From an uncultured bacterium (GTDB taxonomy: Bacteria > Bdellovibrionota_C > UBA2361 > SZUA-149 > CALKYB01): a stretch of 9,748 bases of DNA. Below, piece after piece: positions 6,951 through 9,748 of this stretch. The stretch lies in NCBI GenBank assembly GCA_938022485.1, contig CALIEE010000261.1, forward strand, positions 1-9,748. Direction: 5' to 3'. The position numbers and the translations under genes are program-made. The stretch's first letter is position 1, and every line of letters starts with the position of its first letter. Under the pieces are notes generated by a model, which saw only the letters and a program-made list of their open reading frames with translations, was not told the origin of the DNA and did no database searches.

Positions 6951-8058
6951 TATTCTCGACAACCCCACTCTGGCGAGACAAAGCGATCAAAAGTCCCATA
7001 ATTGCCAAGTTCACCACCATTGCAGTTCCCCCATAGGCAACTAAAGGAAGTACTAAACCCTTTGTTGGAAGAACACCCGAGACCACTCCGATATTCAAAA
7101 GCGCTGGTAAAACCAGTAGCATAGTAAGGCCAACTGCTAAGCTGGAGCTAAAGGTATCAGCTCGAAGTCTAGAAGCAATACTCAAGCCCCTATAGGCAAT
7201 GACCATGAAGACCAAGATAACGGTAATACAGCCGGCAAAACCCAGCTCTTCAGCAATCATTGAAAAAATAAAATCTGTATGAGCCGCAGGCAAATAAAAC
7301 AGTTTTTGCCTTCCAGCCCCTAGCCCTTCACCTGATACTCCTCCAGATGAAATCGCAACCAGTGACTGAACTAGCTGATAGCCTGAGCCTGATGCATTCT
7401 CCAAAGGGTTTAAAAACGCCTCTAGACGCCTTAATCTATAAGGGGAAGAATAAATCAATGACGCTGCGGCCATGCCTCCCATCAAACCAGCTCCGATCAG
7501 ATGCGATATTCTAGACACTGTGAACAACTGACTCAGAACCACTCCAGTAACAATGGCAGTGGAGCCAAAGTCAGGCTCAAGCAATAGCAAAAAACCAAGC
7601 GCTCCGATAACAATGAACGGAACAATGGTGCCAGGTAACAAACGTCTCATTTTTGAACCGTGGCGCGCGATATAACCCGAGAAATAGATAATGGCTAACA
7701 ACTTAGCTAGTTCACCCGGCTGAAAACGAAAAGGACCCAAGGCGATCCAACGTTGAGCGCCGCCTGCTGAGTGGCCAATACCAGGAGTAAGTACTAAGAC
7801 AAGCATTACCAACGCCAATACTAAGCCAAGTCCTGAGAACTTCTTGAGGGTTATAATTGGAAAGTTAAGGGCAGCAAAGAAAACGAAAAGACCGGCGAAC
7901 ACATGCAAGGTGTGAACCTTGGTCATATGAAAACCAGAGGCATAGTTCTCAACAGACATTTGAGCTGTAGTGGAATAAACCATCAAAATACTGCAGCTAA
8001 GTAGGATCACCATTGACCAAATAAGCCAGGGGTCAGACTTCAAGGAATTCGATTTCAT
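6943..8058 (-). CDS. ftsW: Septal peptidoglycan glycosyltransferase FtsW
   Basis: FtsW is a SEDS-family membrane glycosyltransferase that polymerises lipid II at the division site together with the transpeptidase FtsI. The 371 residues form about ten membrane helices. Conserved SEDS features are TPGIGHSAGGAQRWIALG (91-108), the RFQPGELAKL stretch (111-120), LLEPDFGSTAIV (159-170), SGYQLVQSLVAISSGG (225-240) and AAHTDFIFSMIAEELGF (258-274). Asp262 in that last stretch corresponds to the essential acid of FtsW/RodA. NIGVVSGVLPTKGLVLPLVAYGG (322-344) argues for FtsW over RodA, as does position beside murG. The N-terminus has only a short cytoplasmic stretch before helix 1. The ATG start has no obvious Shine-Dalgarno, and an upstream TAA prevents much extension. 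The gene follows a 313-base gap and overlaps murG. Confidence 0.96.
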   Translation of the reverse strand: MKSNSLKSDPWLIWSMVILLSCSILMVYSTTAQMSVENYASGFHMTKVHTLHVFAGLFVFFAALNFPIITLKKFSGLGLVLALVMLVLVLTPGIGHSAGGAQRWIALGPFRFQPGELAKLLAIIYFSGYIARHGSKMRRLLPGTIVPFIVIGALGFLLLLEPDFGSTAIVTGVVLSQLFTVSRISHLIGAGLMGGMAAASLIYSSPYRLRRLEAFLNPLENASGSGYQLVQSLVAISSGGVSGEGLGAGRQKLFYLPAAHTDFIFSMIAEELGFAGCITVILVFMVIAYRGLSIASRLRADTFSSSLAVGLTMLLVLPALLNIGVVSGVLPTKGLVLPLVAYGGTAMVVNLAIMGLLIALSRQSGVVENNV

Positions 8059-8371
8059 CAGGCTAACTGATATGGGTTTATTTCGTATTTAAGATTACTC
8101 GGATTAGTTTAGTATACCCGCCATGCACTAGCATGGCTACCAGACAAACTCCCGCCCCTTCGAAATAAACTACTCTGTGTTCACCGTGACTACCGGAGCA
8201 CAAGCACCGCTAATAAACACAGTGATATGATGAGAATTCACTCAGGTTAGTTTTTATTCTCTTTCTCGAGAGATATACTAAACCTAGTTTAAATTTCGGC
8301 TTTTATACTGCGCCACTGTAGGGAAATGCACCTAATTTAAATGAGGCCGACATATCATCCTATTAACAACC
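8059..8371. other. 313-base intergenic region and ftsW leader
   Basis: This is the longest gap in the cluster, between the transporter stop and the ftsW start. I see no convincing coding frame, tRNA or classical terminator with a T run. It holds a perfect 7-base dyad at 8120-8137, a TATACT box on the minus strand at 8111-8116, and a 7-base inverted pair CTGTGTT/AACACAG at 8175-8181 and 8216-8222. It also contains a 10-base inverted pair at 8107-8116 and 8274-8283, and a small dyad TAAAC-CTA-GTTTA at 8279-8291. It most likely carries a promoter and regulatory sites for the ftsW-murG-murC-murB-ftsQ block, but no strong -35 is visible. Confidence 0.5.
8111..8137 (-). promoter_or_regulatory. Dyad with adjacent -10-like box upstream of ftsW
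   Basis: GCCATGC and GCATGGC (8120-8137) form a perfect 7-base inverted repeat with a 4-base loop. On the minus strand it is followed three bases later by TATACT (8111-8116), a good -10 match. The dyad thus covers the space between -10 and -35, fitting a repressor or activator site. A TTGTCT further upstream is 25 bases from the -10, too far for a normal -35. A start near 8104 would give a leader of about 45 bases to ftsW. Confidence 0.3.
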
Positions 8372-9328
8372 CTAGGAGGAGGTTCTTCTCCCGTACTTCT
8401 CTTCAACAGGATCTGAACCAGTGGCTATCAAATAATTCACAGCAAAAACAATTAAGGCCCCCAACAAACCAGAAATATGTAAAGCCATGTCGTTGGTTAA
8501 AAATGACCCCAAACAAGCAGCAATCAGTATTCGGGTAGTTCCAAGGACACTACCTTGGGCCGCTGAAACATATCCATAGCCTAAGGTGAGGGCAAACTGC
8601 CCCAAGATACCAGCAATTGTGGCAAAAAATAGATATAAAAAAGCTTGTCGGTCAGGCCAGACTAGATCCTGCCAAAATACCAAAGTAGAAATCACCAATG
8701 CTATCAAAAACATGTAAAAAAGTACGCTTAGCGTGTCATTGTGATCTCTGGACCATTTCAAACTGAATATCGATAAAGAGGCAGAGACTCCACTCGCACA
8801 ACCCCAAAGAGTTCCAGTGGAGACACCAGAAAAAAATAATCCCCCCGGCTCTGCCGAATTCACAACCAATGCGATACCAGCAAAACTAAAGGCCGATAAA
8901 ATCATCGTCCGAAAGTCTCTTACTTTGTAAATAAAAAGTGAAATTAGAGGCACTATTATACAATAGCTTAGGTTTAAAATATTCCCTTCAGCTAGTGTTC
9001 TAGTTTCAATACATTTATAGAGACTGCCAACAGCTCCTAAATTAAAAATAGCCCTACCAACAATAAAGTGAATTTTATTTACCTTTAGACCTTGCAATCC
9101 TCGCAAATATAAAAACACAGGACTTACAACTATCGCTCCACCTAAAAACCTAGCGAAGGTAAAGTCAGCAGTGGAAAGCTCTGTCACTTCCCCACCCCAG
9201 CGGATCAACACCGTCGTAAAATAGAAGAGAAAGGCCGAGAACAGAACCATTAGTCGCCCTAGGCTTCTATCACTAAAGCTCGAAACTAGACTAAAGATAT
9301 TAGCAAGTCCAAGCCGTTGGCTCTCCAT
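8372..9328 (-). CDS. DMT superfamily (EamA-type) ten-helix transporter
   Basis: This 318-residue protein has ten predicted membrane helices, near 25-43, 57-76, 87-107, 114-134, 141-158, 172-192, 199-219, 229-250, 258-278 and 283-303. This is the double five-helix repeat of EamA/DMT permeases. FARFLGGAI in helix 2, GNILNLSYCIIVPLISLF in helix 4 and LGYGYVSAAQGSVLG between helices 8 and 9 match the family pattern. The C-terminal tail (KYGRRTSS) is basic, as expected for a cytoplasmic end. Substrates in this superfamily range from amino acids and metabolites to lipid-linked sugars (ArnE/ArnF), so function cannot be read from sequence. Its ATG lies 5 bases after the murD stop, which suggests cotranscription with murD although no strong Shine-Dalgarno is visible. 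A transporter between murD and ftsW is not part of the standard dcw order. A role in envelope precursor or carrier-lipid traffic is possible but unproven. Confidence 0.85.
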   Translation of the reverse strand: MESQRLGLANIFSLVSSFSDRSLGRLMVLFSAFLFYFTTVLIRWGGEVTELSTADFTFARFLGGAIVVSPVFLYLRGLQGLKVNKIHFIVGRAIFNLGAVGSLYKCIETRTLAEGNILNLSYCIIVPLISLFIYKVRDFRTMILSAFSFAGIALVVNSAEPGGLFFSGVSTGTLWGCASGVSASLSIFSLKWSRDHNDTLSVLFYMFLIALVISTLVFWQDLVWPDRQAFLYLFFATIAGILGQFALTLGYGYVSAAQGSVLGTTRILIAACLGSFLTNDMALHISGLLGALIVFAVNYLIATGSDPVEEKYGRRTSS

Positions 9329-9333
9329 ACTTT

Positions 9334-9748
9334 TCAGCCCGAAAAAAGCCCAGCGGAGGCTCTATCTACCATCGAGCTAAAATCCTCTCCTCTTTCCTCA
9401 AAACTAGAATAGGCATCAAAGCTGGCACAACCAGGAGAGAGTAGAACAACATCACCATCTTTACTAGCCGCAAAGCTCTGGTAAAAAGCCTCTGATAGTG
9501 AAGAATGAATCTGATCTGGAGGGATCACAACTCCAAATTGAAGCAATTCATTAGCCACTTGCCCAGAAGCTCCACCAAAGCACACTGGGTTGATCTTTTC
9601 ATTTCGCATAACTTCTGCGATTTCTTCCCACTCTCCTTTTTTAGCCTGGCCACCAAGTAAGAGAAATAACTGGCCCTTCACATCTTTCACGATCGATTTA
9701 ACCCCGGCTACCGCGGAGGCTACATTTGTAGCTTTAGAATCGTTGATA
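9334..9748 (-). CDS. murD: UDP-N-acetylmuramoylalanine--D-glutamate ligase MurD (partial, C-terminal domain)
   Basis: MurD is the cytoplasmic ATP-dependent ligase that adds D-glutamate to UDP-MurNAc-L-Ala. Only the last 138 codons are inside the window; the gene runs off the right edge, so the UDP-binding and ATPase domains are not seen. The visible part begins INDSKATNV, the conserved motif at the start of the C-terminal domain. It continues with FLLLGGQAKKGEW and ends with LLSPGCASFDAYSSFEERGEDF, both diagnostic for MurD rather than MurC, MurE or MurF. The reading frame is open to the window edge; an internal GTG at 9688-9690 is only Val20 of the fragment, not a start. It lies upstream of the transporter with a 5-base gap. 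Confidence 0.95.
   Translation of the reverse strand, partial: INDSKATNVASAVAGVKSIVKDVKGQLFLLLGGQAKKGEWEEIAEVMRNEKINPVCFGGASGQVANELLQFGVVIPPDQIHSSLSEAFYQSFAASKDGDVVLLSPGCASFDAYSSFEERGEDFSSMVDRASAGLFSG

Noticed and set aside
6951..6968. Longer MurG start at the upstream GTG
   Set aside because: It adds only six residues, has no visible Shine-Dalgarno, and the ATG overlapping the ftsW stop region gives a more typical N-terminus. It cannot be fully excluded.
8264..8271. Palindrome TCTCGAGA in the ftsW leader
   Set aside because: An isolated 8-base palindrome is common by chance and has no flanking symmetry.

Overview
This window is most of a bacterial division and cell wall (dcw) cluster. Every confident gene lies on the minus strand, so the cluster reads from right to left. 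In transcription order it holds murD (3' part only), a ten-helix DMT/EamA transporter, ftsW, murG, murC, murB, ftsQ, ftsA, and a DUF2029/GT87-like membrane glycosyltransferase. The base composition leans AT. Several genes start with GTG or TTG. The gene order, the separate MurC and MurB, the FtsQ POTRA protein and the conserved FtsA point to a Gram-negative bacterium. The FtsA sequence and order recall lineages once grouped as Deltaproteobacteria, but this placement is low-confidence inference and no rRNA is present to test it.

Layout: murD enters from the right edge (9334-9748). The transporter follows 5 bases later (8372-9328). A 313-base gap (8059-8371) then holds small dyads and possible promoter pieces. 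The ftsW-murG-murC-murB-ftsQ block (2632-8058) is tightly packed, with gaps or overlaps of 3 to 22 bases. A second gap of 202 bases (2430-2631) precedes ftsA (1197-2429), which overlaps the GT87-like gene (52-1218) by 22 bases. At the left edge, a short plus-strand open frame (2-55) may be the tail of a convergent gene.

How the genes work together: MurC, MurB and MurD act in the cytoplasmic assembly of UDP-MurNAc-pentapeptide. MurG adds GlcNAc to lipid I to make lipid II, which FtsW polymerises at the septum. FtsQ (periplasmic scaffold) and FtsA (actin-like membrane anchor) belong to the divisome.

The core is ordinary. The oddities are: a DMT transporter between murD and ftsW; no ftsZ after ftsA, with a GT87-like enzyme translationally overlapping ftsA instead; an FtsQ whose N-terminus looks like a cleavable signal peptide with almost no cytoplasmic tail; an insertion in MurB; and dyads in the ftsW leader. 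I see no clear evidence of a wholly new system. The transporter and glycosyltransferase are the best leads.
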